From Flavobacterium sp. JAD_PAG50586_2 (GTDB lineage Bacteria > Bacteroidota > Bacteroidia > Flavobacteriales > Flavobacteriaceae), in contig CP096136.1 in the NCBI GenBank assembly GCA_023213215.1, forward strand, positions 2,728,001 to 2,792,000: a DNA stretch of 64,000 nucleotides, in the 5' to 3' direction. Position numbers and translations under genes: made by a program. Positions 47,857-58,189 of this stretch are shown here, in pieces. The notes below the pieces were generated by a model. That model was given only the letters and a program-made list of their open reading frames with translations, searched no databases and was not told the DNA's origin. The stretch's first letter is position 1, and each line of letters begins with the position of its first letter.

Positions 47857-50416
47857 TGAAAGCTAAATTATTATTTCATTTTTTATTTGTTTTAGTTATG
47901 GCCTGTCCCGTAATGGGGCAGGTCAAAAAACAACTAACAGAAGCTGATTATAAATTGTGGAGTACTATGGAACCGCAGCAATTGTCTGAAAAAGGAAGCT
48001 GGGTAAGTTATTCACTGCATTATGAAAGCGGAGCAGATACCTTGTTTGTAAAAAATGCAAAAAACTTAAAAGGCTATGCATTTGCCGGAGGTACTGATGG
48101 GCGGTTTGCGACTGACAATTGTTTTGTGTTTCGAGGAAAGAATGGGGATATAATGGTGCAGCATCTTAAAATTGGTACGCGGCAAACTTATTCTGATATT
48201 AGCAAGTATAGCATTGCAATGGAAGGGCAGCTATTGATTCTTCTAAAAAGCGATGGTGCTACTCCGGGCGATTTAGTGATTGTGGGTACAGATGGAACTG
48301 AGGTAATTACACTTCCGACCGTTTCCTTGTACTCGCTTAACCCTGACAGTACTATGCTGGTTTGCGATTCCGAAAGGAAAATGTACTTATTGGATCTTAA
48401 AAAATTGAACACCATTGAACTGCCGGATGCTACCGAACGCGGTTACAATAGTTTTGCCTGGCAACGCAACGGAGAATCGTTTGCCTATACTACCGATGAT
48501 AACTTGGGTACACTTGGTTATTACCGGCTAAAAGAAAGGAAGTTTTACACTTTTGATCGCAGTAGGTATGGTAGTTTTCCAAAGGAAAGCGAAATCTATA
48601 AGGCATCAGGTACTGAACTATCAGTTTCTGATGATGGCTCAAAGGTATTTTTTGCCGTTAAGGAAAAGCAATCTATAGCAGAAGCGACGGGTGTGCAATT
48701 ATGGAACACGGCGGACAAGGTATTATATCCGAATAAGGCCTACATGAGGGATTGGAAGGGTATACCAAAACTGGCTGTATGGTTTCCGGAGGAGCGAAAG
48801 TTCAGTATGGTAACTAGCAATGAGTTTCCTAATTCTATTTTGTTTCCGGGACAGGAATATGCCTTGGTTTACAACCCGCTTGACAATGAACCGCAGTTTG
48901 ATAGTAATGCCCCGAGAAACTATTTCCTGCAAAACATAACAACGGGCTATCAAAAGTTGCTTTTGGCCAATCATAGTGCGGATGGAACCAAAATAGTTAT
49001 TTCAAATGCCGGTAACTATGTTGCCTACTTCAAAGCCTCTCAGTGGTGGGTCTATGACATCGTTTCGGACAAGTACCGGGAACTAACTTCAAAAACCGGA
49101 GGACGATTTACAAAAGAAAATTATGACAGGTCAGGGAGGAAAACGTTTCGGGTGTTGTAGGTTGGACTGCCAATGAGGAGGAACTTTTAGTTTATGATAC
49201 TTATGATATCTGGCTGCTTAAAACAGATGGGAGCAGTGCCGTCAGGTTGACCAACGGACGCGAAAAAGGAATCGTATTCCGGTTGGTGTCAAAAAGCCCT
49301 TATGGCGCAACCGACTCAGCTTCTAACGGTGTTTTAGATTTAAATGCCGGCTTGCTGCTTCAGGCGGTGAGTGATAGCAAAAGTGGCTACTTTAGCTGGG
49401 ATAACAGTAAAGGATTACAGCAGATTGTATTCGAAAATAATAGGATTGGCTGGCTTAAACATTCGACAAATGGAGCGTATATTTATGTTAGGGAGCATTA
49501 TCATGTGCCACCGCAGCTCGTTTATCAGTTTAGAAATAATAAGCCTAAGCTAGTATATCAGAGCAACACGCAACAGCAACACTATGAATGGGGCTTTTCA
49601 AAATTAATAACCTATGAAAACTCAAAAGGGAAGGTACTTAACGGAGCGCTTTTTTATCCTGCCGGATATGATGCTGATAAAAAATATCCTATGGTAGTGC
49701 ATATTTACGAGAGGCTGTCGGATTATTATAATCAATATGTTAATCCAACATTGTTGAACTCAGAAGGATTCAACATCAGTATTTTAACAACAAACGGATA
49801 CTTTGTGTTGTTGCCTGATATTGCCTATGAGGAAGGTGAACCGGGAAGTTCCGCGGTGGATTGTGTAACTGCCGCTGTTGATGAGGTACTTGAACACGAA
49901 TCAGTCGACCCGCAACGATTAGGAATATTTGGTCATTCCTTTGGAGGTTACGAAACTAATTTTATCATAACACAAACTAATAAGTTTGCCGCGGCAATTT
50001 CCGGTGCGGGTATTTCGGATATTATAAGTAGTTACCTGACGATAGGCCGAACCTATAATACGCCTAACAACTGGCGTTATGAATATAATCAGTTTAGGAT
50101 GGGAGTCTCGCTCTTTGAGGGCTACGATAAATACTTGAAAAATTCCCCTGTTACCTTTGCGAAAAATGTAGAGACTCCGATTTTGGTGTGGACCGGAGAG
50201 GCTGATAAATCTGTGGACCACAATCAAAGCCTTGAATTGCACCTGGCTTTGCGCAGGCTGCAAAAACCTAGCATCCTGCTTTTGTATGAAGGCGGTGGTC
50301 ACTCGCTAATAAAGATGGAACACCAAATTGATTTGACACATCGTACACAGGATTGGTGGGATTACTATTTGAAAGGAACAGTAAAACCGGACTGGTTAAA
50401 TCCCGACAGCATGTAA
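47856..50416 (+). CDS. Exported S9-family (prolyl-oligopeptidase-like) peptidase (frameshifted as sequenced)
   Basis: Joined length about 853 residues. The signal peptide is MKAKLLFHFLFVLVMACPVMGQ in part. A beta-propeller-like region is followed by an alpha/beta-hydrolase domain with the nucleophile GIFGHSFGGYETNF, the Asp in LVWTGEADKSVDHNQS and the His in YEGGGHSLIKM, the S9 catalytic triad. One base is missing in ggg (49134-49136); the other frame reads VSGVVGWTANEEELLVYDTY. It follows SusD with a one-base overlap and is likely periplasmic. Probable role: trimming imported peptides. Confidence 0.8.
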
Positions 50417-50421
50417 ACAAG

Positions 50422-50455
50422 AATGCAGTTCCCGGGGGAACTGCATTGCTTTTTA
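50422..50455 (+). terminator. Terminator after the SusCD-peptidase operon
   Basis: aatgcagttccc (50422-50433) pairs with a gaactgcatt arm (50437-50446), then gctttttact. It starts six bases after the peptidase stop, between convergent genes. Confidence 0.75.
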
Positions 50456-50725
50456 CTAGTGATTTCGTTTCAATTCGACGGTACATGGTGAATCAACTCC
50501 ACCCGTCTTGCCCCAAACCTGCGTAGCACCAACGGTACACAGTGGGCCGAAATCATCAGCACATTTAACGGAGGCCTCGCACTGAGTACCCATAGGGTTC
50601 AATCTGATGTACCCCTGAATGTTGGTTGTCAATTTTGACTCTTTGTTCACTGTAAATGAACTTAAGGCTCCAACCAACCCTAAAGCAAGCACTGCCATAG
50701 GAACGAATTTGCTTATTCTTTTCAT
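50456..50725 (-). CDS. DUF6520-family small exported protein
   Basis: 89 residues with an N-terminal signal (RISKFVPMAVLALGLVGALS) and a short mature part carrying four cysteines: QCEASVKCADDFGPLCTVGA and DSPCTVELKRN. This is the DUF6520 pattern, small cysteine-containing exported proteins of Flavobacteriia. Disulphides in the envelope are likely. It is the downstream partner of the MauE-like gene on the same strand, which may tie it to redox or thiol chemistry, as inference. Confidence 0.75.
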   Translation of the reverse strand: MKRISKFVPMAVLALGLVGALSSFTVNKESKLTTNIQGYIRLNPMGTQCEASVKCADDFGPLCTVGATQVWGKTGGVDSPCTVELKRNH

Positions 50726-50824
50726 AATTAAAAAATTTACGTTACTGATCTACTCTGTTTACAGGTTTTCGATCTTACTCCTGACAACCGGCCGGTTATA
50801 TTGTTATTTTTTGAGTTTTGCGTA

Positions 50825-52284
50825 CTACTTTATTACCAGGTTACTCATTTTGTAACTCACAAGGTGCGTTCCGACTATTCCATAAAAATTATTCCCTTGA
50901 ACAGCGAAATCAGCTAACCTTTCGCCATCGATATTGTAAACGTAAAAGCTTACTATATACCTCCGGTTTTTATAGTCGTAGACATCAACAATGCTTGCCT
51001 GTTTCCACATTTTTTCAGACTCATATCTGCCCATCAAGGCTGAGTTTACAAACAATAACCCCTTATAGGCGTAAGCATTTTTATTGACCGTCATAGGCGG
51101 TGCGGAAAACTTCTTTTCGTTTCTGTCTTTGATGAATGCTACTTTGATTTTGGCTCTGGTAGTGGTATCTATGGTATTACCCCGATGAATTAAATTTAAT
51201 TTTGAATCGGCAACGATGTACTGATTTCTATAGTAGTATATGTATACAAGCTGATTGGTATAACCGTCGTAACTGAGTACACCATCGGTATCGAACCGGC
51301 CGTCAATTTGTTTTTGTAGTAACGCAGGATTTTGCTTTATATGGTTTGAAGTAAAAGTGGATGCCCCTAACACACTTTCGAGATTTTTTTGTGTGTTCGG
51401 AAAGCCAGAGAAACGGAATCTGTGAAGACAGGATTGGAAAAGTCGTAGTTGGTTCCGGGAACCTGTTGCGCCTGCCATAGTTCTGTTTTGCCCCTGAAAA
51501 TTACCGGAACGGTAGCATCGGACGCGTAGAAATACTTTGGATACACCTGAATATTCAATGACCGGAAAGGAAAATTGACATTACTGAGCTTTATCACCTT
51601 TTCTTTTTTGAATTTCAGTGCGGTGTCCGTTTCAGTCAATAGTAAAGGTGCTGTTACATTGCCAAGGTAAATTTTTCCATTCTCAGCTCCGGCGAAGTAA
51701 TAGGAGTTAAAACCGAGGTCGATATCGTGTTCTTTGAAAAACTGCTCGGGAAGCCTGCGCACAAAGTTATTACGATGCTGAATAATATCTTCTGAATTGA
51801 GGAACAATGCAGCCACTATGGCAATCCCTGATGCGAACAGAAAAGCTAAAAAGGCACACACCCATTTTGTTGCAGCGTGAAATAGCACTGCTATAGCAGC
51901 AATTAACACAAAGGCGATATTAAATAGTAAATGTTCGTCCTAGGACATCTTTTCTAAAATACCTCCGCAGGAACAGGGTATAAACGAACTGAAATTTAGA
52001 ATTATAAAAATGTAGGCTGTAAACATTGTCATGAGCATGAAACTACCATAGAGTCCAATAATGCGATATCTGGTAAACAATAATAAGAGAACGAGAATAA
52101 ATTCTACTATCGGAACGGCAATGGAAACAGGAACGGCAAATGCGCTTAACAGAGGCGATTGGCCAAGCTGAACCTGAAAATTTTGAAAGTCTAATAGTTT
52201 ACTTGCTGCAGCGTATGAGAATAAGAGAATGTGTAGCAGTGCAACAACGTAAATTACATTTGATTTGATAGCGGTAAGGTTCAT
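50825..52284 (-). CDS. MauE/DoxX-like redox-associated membrane protein (interrupted as sequenced)
   Basis: Joined length about 486 residues from MNLTAIKSNVIYVVALLHIL. The N-terminal part has four hydrophobic helices of MauE type, with the conserved SFIPCSCGGILEKMS cysteine motif. An in-frame TAG at 51940-51942, where a Trp codon is expected, is followed immediately by DEHLLFNIAFVLIAAIAVLF in the same frame. Another break is the seven-T run at 51384-51390 (one base missing), leading into a beta-rich C-terminal domain (FDTDGVLSYDGYTNQLVYIY). MauE-like proteins take part in disulphide or thiol chemistry in the membrane. DUF6520 follows. Confidence 0.65.
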
Positions 52285-52351
52285 TGTAATTGATTTGATG
52301 AGGTAAAATTCTGTAAATGAAATTATTAACAGATTATCAATCGGGAATATT

Positions 52352-52983
52352 TCAGTTGACAATATTGGAATCTAAATCAGAATTTAAATCTTTCGTTGGT
52401 CGTCGGGCAATATCACTTGGACTCTGATTGAACTTTTTCTTGAACGCTTTGAAGAAATTACTATAATTGTTAAAACCAGAAAGAAGCGCTATGTTCCCTA
52501 AAGGAATCGCAGTTTGCTCGATAAGTAAACGGGCTTTTTCAGTCTCTCGTCGTTGTAGAATTGGTAAATACTTGTTTCAAATAGATCACGGAAACTCTGC
52601 TTTAATGTAAAATCGTTTGTTCCGAACATTTGTGCCAATTCTTTTGTTGAAGGAAGGTCTTCTTCTAAATGATTTAATATGTAGTCCTGCACTTTTTGGA
52701 TTAGAACGGCAGGCTCAATTGCTTCTTTAATTTTCTCTGTAGAAAGATATGGATTCAAATATTCTGCGTTTTGGATTTTTGCAGCAAGTTCGTTTAACAG
52801 CCCTGCCAATTCATTGAATTGATTATCATCCGTGTCAGCCGGAATGCGATACTCCAGATTGCCATTGATGATTTCAAACAGCATCCTGTATATCGCTTTA
52901 ATCTTTAATTCTTTCTCTTGACTGCCCACTTGTTCGCATAGTTGAAGTAGTGCGAAGTTATCTCTTACTAGTAAGCTAATCAA
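52352..52983 (-). pseudogene. AraC-family regulator, N-terminally truncated and frameshifted
   Basis: The C-terminal HTH region is typical AraC: HLEEDLPSTKELAQMFGTND, TLKQSFRDLFETSIYQFYND, then after a one-base loss in T5 (52535-52539) ARLLIEQTAIPLGNIALLSG and FNNYSNFFKAFKKKFNQSPS. Upstream of ~52983 the frame meets a stop within about 35 bases, and only TTG or other weak starts exist. The N-terminal part is therefore missing. The junction coincides with the attcgggaat motif and an integrase fragment, as expected where a mobile element has inserted or been lost. Confidence 0.6.
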
Positions 52984-52994
52984 GAAGAGTAGTG

Positions 52995-53014
52995 TGTGAT
53001 TCGGGAATTACACA
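52995..53014. promoter_or_regulatory. ATTCGGGAAT motif within a short palindrome
   Basis: gtgtgattcgggaattacac spans the core attcgggaat (52999-53008) with partly complementary flanks (gtgt and acac). It is the third locus in the window with this core, each upstream of a regulator (TPR/AraC, RteC, and this truncated AraC). A one-mismatch copy (aatcgggaat) also lies near 52340, upstream of the MauE-like gene. Confidence 0.4.
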
Positions 53015-53098
53015 CTGTGTTTTTTGTAGTTTTTTGCGATAATAAAGCACCACAATTGAATGGTGGTGCTTCATGTTTTGACTAAGTTTTTTGATTTA

Positions 53099-53392
53099 TT
53101 ATGCTGTTTTTTCTATTAGAGATTCATTACCCATTTCGGGAGAATTTGTATTTAATTTATTCTTTAGATTTTGCATATCCGTGCTCACTTTTACATCCAA
53201 AACACGCGCGTAAATTTGGGTGGATTTCAGGCTTCTGTGTCCAAGCATTTTGCTAACGCTTTCAATTGGGACACCATTAGAAAGGGTTACGGTCGTTGCA
53301 AATGTATGCCGAGCAGTATGAAAAGTAAGCTCTTTGTTTATTCCACAAACATCTGCTGCTTCTTTCAGTTTTAGATAGAAATTATAGTCCAT
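53099..53392 (-). pseudogene. Tyrosine recombinase (integrase) C-terminal fragment
   Basis: 97 residues holding the catalytic core end: HTARHTFATTVTLSNGVPIE (H-x-x-R), then GHRSLKSTQIYARVLDVKVS with the nucleophile Tyr. This matches Bacteroidota conjugative-element integrases, normally about 400 residues. The upstream ~300 residues, including the first catalytic Arg, are absent: before MDYNFYLKLKE the frame does not continue as integrase. It is a remnant, and marks a likely element boundary near 53.0-53.4 kb. Confidence 0.8.
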
Positions 53393-53581
53393 TATGAACG
53401 CATGGTCGATTTATTTTTATCAATATCGTTAACCTTGTATTTCCATTGCATGAATTCAATTGTATGACTAAGAAGGATTAATCAATTACTTAAGATTTTC
53501 CTGGTTTATCAACTTTGTTCAATCTATTTTGAAGCCAATTGTGTATTTTTGTTTTCTACCCATAACTCCTATCTGCCACAA

Positions 53582-55535
53582 ATGATTAAAAAATCCGATT
53601 TGTATGCATTATTGTTATTGCTGTTTATTTTTTCAGCTGCCTTTGCACAAGATCAGGCACTTGATTCAATAAAGAGGATAGTACAGAACCCTAAAATCCA
53701 TGACACTACAAAACTATTTGCTATTGCAGCTGCAATAGATGAACATAGCCAATATGAACAGACAACAAAGGAACTGAATAAGCTGTTAGGCAATTTGGCC
53801 CTTAGGAACTATAATAAAAAGACATCTGTCGAATTACATAAAAAATACACCCAATACCTTGGTGCTTATTATAACAACATCTCCCTTGCTTATGATAAAC
53901 GAGGTGATATAGTAAATGCGATGGACTGTATAGACAAGAGCATTTCACTTTTCAAATCCATAGGGTCATACGATGAAATGTATTATGCAACGATCGGTAA
54001 GGCGGTCACACTTACCCGCATTTATGAATACAAAAAAGCAATATCCTATTTGTTTACGGCCCTGAAATATTTCGAAAAGGATAAGATAGGCAATGCCGAT
54101 GAAATCTCATACATACAATCCACGATGGCCAATATTTATGCTGACCAGGGAAAACACAAGGAATCAATTGCCTACAATAAAAATGTGATTGCTTATTATG
54201 ATTCGAAAGCTTCAATATCAGATGCAGAAGGATTTGCGAAAAGTTCCGCATATGCCAATTGTGGTTCGTCCTATCTTGCCCTTGGAAAACATCCCGAAGC
54301 CATTAACAATTTTAATAGGGCATTGTATTTATTAAGAAAGATAGGGGATATGAGTAGTGCCAGCGTGGTACTGACCAAAATTGCTGCGGTTAAAATAGAT
54401 GAATTGAAATTTGATGAAGCAGAATCATTATTGAAGGAAGCCCTGCAAGGTGATATTGATGAAATGGCAAGGGCAAATGCTTATGTACGATTTGGCGAAT
54501 TATATTATAAGAAGAAAGATAATGAAAAGGCTGCGTTTTACCTGAACAAAGGACTGCTGTTAAGCAAGGAATATAAATTACTGGAACTTCAGGAACCAGG
54601 CATCGCTTCTTCTGTTCCGGATCAGCCGGGAGAACAAGGATTTTGAAACGGCACTTGAAATGGATCAGTTTCATGACCAGCTGATTGATTCGGGCAAAAC
54701 GGAAACTGCAAAAAATATATTGGCACAGCAGCAACTCAAATACGATTTTGAGAAAAAGGAACTTAATTATAAGTTAACTACCGAAAAAGAAAAAGCAACA
54801 CAATACAATATGGTTTTATTCCTTTCGGGTATAGTATTGCTCCTGCTATTGGGCGGCTATTTCTATTATAGGAATAACAGGCAGAATCAAACCATCATGC
54901 TTCTTGAAAAGAACCAGATTAAGCAGAAGTTCCTCATTTCGCAGATGAACCCGCATTTTATTTTCAATTCTCTCCAGAACATCAGGAACCTGATATATAA
55001 TAAGCAGGATGATACAGCAGTGACCTATCTCGACAAATTCTCAAAACTGACACGCCAGATTCTTGAAAATTCAAATGAGAACTATATTTCGCTTGCAGAG
55101 GAAATAGAAATGACCCGTAACTACCTGGCCATCCAGCAGCTTCTATACGATAAGGCATTCGATTTTAAGATTACTGTTGAAAATACAATAGATACCGAAT
55201 CTGTTTTTGTTCCTCCAATGCTCACACAGCCTTTTATAGAAAATGCCATTAAGCACGGCTTGGGTACGAAAGAGGCAGGAGGAAGGGTCGACATTGCCTA
55301 TTATCCTGATGGTAATAAATTGTTATTTGAGGTTACCGATAACGGAAAGGGATTTGATACCGTCAGAAATGAGGGCAGCCACAAATCAATGGCTACCGAA
55401 ATAACCCGGGAAAGGCTGGTTAACTACACCAAAAACCAGGACTTTATAGTTCATGCAGCTAACGCGGTTGATAAGGACAATAATGTGACCGGTGCAAAAG
55501 TTACTTTTGAAATTCCTTATATGCAGGATAACTAA
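53582..55535 (+). CDS. TPR-LytS-type sensor histidine kinase (frameshifted as sequenced)
   Basis: Joined length about 650 residues. Signal-like start MIKKSDLYALLLLLFIFSAA; a periplasmic TPR region (NISLAYDKRGDIVNAMDCID, LALGKHPEAINNFNRALYLL). A membrane helix (MVLFLSGIVLLLLLGGYFYY) and a His_kinase-type cytoplasmic part follow: KQKFLISQMNPHFIFNSLQN with the phospho-accepting His, and the ATPase motifs QPFIENAIKHGLG and VTDNGKGFDTV. One extra base near 54596-54597 breaks the frame. No LytTR-type response regulator is adjacent, so its partner is unknown. Confidence 0.8.
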
Positions 55536-55549
55536 ACTTATCTGGCAGG

Positions 55550-55951
55550 TCAGAATTTAAAAAAGAAGAAATAAGCAGCCACCCAGTCCTTCCTTATATT
55601 TTTGGCATACCCCAAAACGCTGCCGCTGTTGTTCATTATCACACCATCATTACTAATGCTCCTAATCCGGCTGCGGTGGCTGTCCTCAACATTGCCGTCT
55701 TTGCTGATATAGCCTAATACTGAACGGTGGCTGTCGGTGACCCTTCCGTCACTTTCGAGATAACCTATGGTTGAACGGTGGCTGTCCTGTACAGTGCCGT
55801 CGTTTTTGATATAGGCGGTAGTGGAACGGTGGCTGTCTTCGATGGTACCATCGGTACTGATATAGGCGATAGTGCTCCTGTTGGCCGATTCTATAGTTTG
55901 TGCACTGGCCAAGGCTGGAAACAGTAATAAAAAAAGGATAAATGTTTTCAT
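55550..55951 (-). CDS. Exported beta-repeat protein with DSHRS motifs
   Basis: 133 residues: a signal peptide (MKTFILFLLLFPALASAQ) followed by repeats of about 20 residues, seen as DGTIEDSHRST, DGTVQDSHRST, DGRVTDSHRSV, DGNVEDSHRSR and a degenerate DGVIMNNSGSV. The even spacing and alternating pattern suggest a small beta-propeller or flower-like fold; I recall Bacteroidota proteins of this kind called beta-flower proteins. Function unknown. It is the most downstream gene of the minus-strand immunity array but may be unrelated to it. Confidence 0.6.
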   Translation of the reverse strand: MKTFILFLLLFPALASAQTIESANRSTIAYISTDGTIEDSHRSTTAYIKNDGTVQDSHRSTIGYLESDGRVTDSHRSVLGYISKDGNVEDSHRSRIRSISNDGVIMNNSGSVLGYAKNIRKDWVAAYFFFFKF

Positions 55952-55995
55952 AGGTTTATTTTAATTTTTAATGTTGCAATGCCAGAAGGCTTTTA

Positions 55996-56721
55996 TTACT
56001 TCAACTCCGCAATTCCTTCTTCGCGAAGTATTTTGATGAATTCCATATACTTTGGGAAATTCTTTTTATGCCTTGTAGGTGCGACAATTATTGAATCATC
56101 ATGATAATTACTCAAATAAGATTCAGCCAGAATCATATCAATATGTTTGATTCCTTTCCATTTTGCTTCCTTCATTTTCTCTTTAAGCACCAGTGCCTGT
56201 GTTTCGGGATTCCTGATAACCAATTTTCCGGGAATGCTGTTTTTCAAATCACAGGTTGAAAATTCTGCCTTACTGATATCAATTGCCCATGGCACATTTT
56301 CATAATATGATCTCCTATAATCTTCCAATTGTACCATTTCATTTTCGGCCGGATACCTGAAATTATTTTCGTCGATATAAATTGGCAATCCATTAGTAAC
56401 AAAGCTGCCGAGCATGATCTTATTAAAGTTTCCTTTCAGGATTACCTGATTAAAGGTCACGCCAACAATCCGTAGTTCGGTTGTTTTAATATTTTCAAAA
56501 AGGACATTTTCAAGCGCCCCTTTTTGTTGGGAGCAAGTATTGTAGATAATGGAATCCCTGAAGATACAATTTCGGATGATTGTCCTGTTTTGAGGTATCG
56601 CCGTAAAAGGAACGGAAAGCACACAATTATCAAACTCGCATTTTACAAAAGTTTTGTTTTCAATAATTTCATTTTCATCAAAATAACGAATTTCAAATTT
56701 TTTATTTTCTATATATTCCAT
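55996..56721 (-). CDS. Hypothetical protein with pentapeptide-like N-terminal half
   Basis: 241 residues. The first ~115 residues have short beta-helix-like repeats: NKTFVKCEFDNCVLSVPF, RTIIRNCIFRDSIIYNT, ALENVLFENIKTTELRIVGV. They resemble pentapeptide repeats without perfect A(D/N)LXX periodicity. The C-terminal half is helical (WKGIKHIDMILAESYLSN). No signal peptide. It sits within the immunity-like array, which makes an immunity role plausible but unproven. Confidence 0.5.
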   Translation of the reverse strand: MEYIENKKFEIRYFDENEIIENKTFVKCEFDNCVLSVPFTAIPQNRTIIRNCIFRDSIIYNTCSQQKGALENVLFENIKTTELRIVGVTFNQVILKGNFNKIMLGSFVTNGLPIYIDENNFRYPAENEMVQLEDYRRSYYENVPWAIDISKAEFSTCDLKNSIPGKLVIRNPETQALVLKEKMKEAKWKGIKHIDMILAESYLSNYHDDSIIVAPTRHKKNFPKYMEFIKILREEGIAELK

Positions 56722-56739
56722 TCTGTTTGTATTTTAAAT

Positions 56740-56883
56740 TTACTCCGCCGGAATCACCATAAGATCGGGGCAATTGAAATCCTTTAGCACATCAAGGAAT
56801 TTCTACGTAACGCCAACTTCGCTGTGGTCATAAGGCTCAAAACTGTCTGGGTACCATTGTAAAAACCATTTGTTTTCAATCAT
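56740..56883 (-). pseudogene. Remnant related to the C terminus of the double-CxxC gene
   Basis: 48 codons: MIENKWFLQWYPDSFEPYDH, then SEVGVT, a TAG stop, and KFLDVLKDFNCPDLMVIPAE, TAA. The part around the internal stop closely matches GVTQKFLDVLKDFNCPDLVV at the end of the gene at 57557-58183. The stop (56813-56815) replaces a Gln codon by one transition. The left part differs, so this is a truncated paralogous cassette rather than a full copy. Confidence 0.65.
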
Positions 56884-56938
56884 GACTTATTTAATTTAAT
56901 TATATAATTTTTAATTTGCATATAGACAGCGCTTGCCT

Positions 56939-57529
56939 TTAAAGTAGCTGTGCCAGCATTTCCAGGTTCTTTTTAATATTTACTTTTTCAAGATTCGATA
57001 CTTTTTCATCGCCACCTAATGCAAGTGCAGGAATAAATGTGAGACATTCGTCAGCAGTCAGTTTGTGTTTTTTTGCGGCTTTTAATTCTATTTTGCCGTA
57101 GCACTCCCTTTCCCAAAATGGATCGGCAGCAAGGTTAAATTCGATAAAGACTTCAAAATCTGTACTAACAATGGTTGTCGTTCCAAAATGGGTATTTAAA
57201 TACGTAATAGAATCCCCAATATCCAGTTTTTCAAGCAAAAACAAATTGCCAATACTAGTCCTGGCCAATACAATTGCAGTATTTGAAATGTGAGGAAACT
57301 GACGAGCGAGATCATTATACTCATCGGGATTGACCATCCAAAACAATCCATCCCGATAACTTCTTAAACCGAATTTTTTCCATATATAATTGATGATATC
57401 TTCTGTTCCCCCATTAATCACGAAAGCACCTTTATACTTATCAATGATTTCCGGAGGCACATCGGCATACCATGTTCCTTCGCCTACACGCTTTGTAAAA
57501 CCATTTGCTATAATTTCTACTTCTTCCAT
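56939..57529 (-). CDS. GAD-like/Tdi1-type immunity protein
   Basis: 196 residues. The N-terminal block, VPPEIIDKYKGAFVINGGTE, is the GAD-like domain. DIINYIWKKFGLRSYRDGLF and WMVNPDEYNDLARQFP follow, matching the DUF1851/Tdi1 C-terminal pattern of type VI secretion immunity proteins. No signal peptide. Such proteins bind and block a cognate toxin in the cytosol. No toxin is adjacent; it is one of several immunity-like genes in tandem. Confidence 0.75.
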   Translation of the reverse strand: MEEVEIIANGFTKRVGEGTWYADVPPEIIDKYKGAFVINGGTEDIINYIWKKFGLRSYRDGLFWMVNPDEYNDLARQFPHISNTAIVLARTSIGNLFLLEKLDIGDSITYLNTHFGTTTIVSTDFEVFIEFNLAADPFWERECYGKIELKAAKKHKLTADECLTFIPALALGGDEKVSNLEKVNIKKNLEMLAQLL

Positions 57530-57556
57530 GATTGGTTATTTTTAAATTTAAAAACT

Positions 57557-58183
57557 TTAAATCCACTCCGCGGGAATAACTACCAAATCAGGACAATTAA
57601 AATCCTTTAGCACATCGAGGAATTTCTGCGTCACGCCCAATTCGCCATGATCGGCAAGGTTAAAGATGTCAGCTCCTTCCCAGGAATCGTAGTAAACCTG
57701 GAGATGCGCTGCATCTTTGTCGCTCTTGCGGTTGATTAATACCGATTTCTCCTCATTGTATTTGGAGTGGTATTGCTTGCAGGCTTCACATCTTCCCGTA
57801 TAATCGTAAGCAATGGGAATATTGCCGACTGCCGGCGAAAGCACAGCCAGGTAAACCAGGTTGGGAACGGTTTTCAAGTCTACCTCCGAATATTTAAACC
57901 TGACTTTCGAGACTTTTAGCGGCGCATAACCCTTAATACCTGCCTGTTGCAGCGCGTTGTGCAGTTTTTCGGTCACCATCGTTACTGTCCTTGACTTAAA
58001 CATGTCTTCGCCATTGTAGGTATCGATTTCCAGTTCCACTTTGGAATATCCGATTTCTTCGAGGATGAACCTGTCGCAAACCGTACATTTGGGCTGTTCT
58101 ACCATCTCGCTCTTCTTGGTCAATATGCCAATCCTATGGCGGCAATTGAAGGTGTAGATTTGGGGTTTTTCTTCTTGTGTCAT
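57557..58183 (-). CDS. Double-CxxC protein, immunity-like
   Basis: 208 residues. Two CxxC pairs are seen, PKCTVCDRF (~residues 32-40) and GRCEACKQYH (~130-140), suggesting zinc binding. Overall layout resembles double-CxxCG proteins, some of which are immunity proteins, but the match is not strong. The C-terminal end GVTQKFLDVLKDFNCPDLVV is duplicated as a remnant at 56740. No signal peptide. It is in the immunity array; the function is inferred from position. Confidence 0.5.
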   Translation of the reverse strand: MTQEEKPQIYTFNCRHRIGILTKKSEMVEQPKCTVCDRFILEEIGYSKVELEIDTYNGEDMFKSRTVTMVTEKLHNALQQAGIKGYAPLKVSKVRFKYSEVDLKTVPNLVYLAVLSPAVGNIPIAYDYTGRCEACKQYHSKYNEEKSVLINRKSDKDAAHLQVYYDSWEGADIFNLADHGELGVTQKFLDVLKDFNCPDLVVIPAEWI

Positions 58184-58189
58184 TTTATT

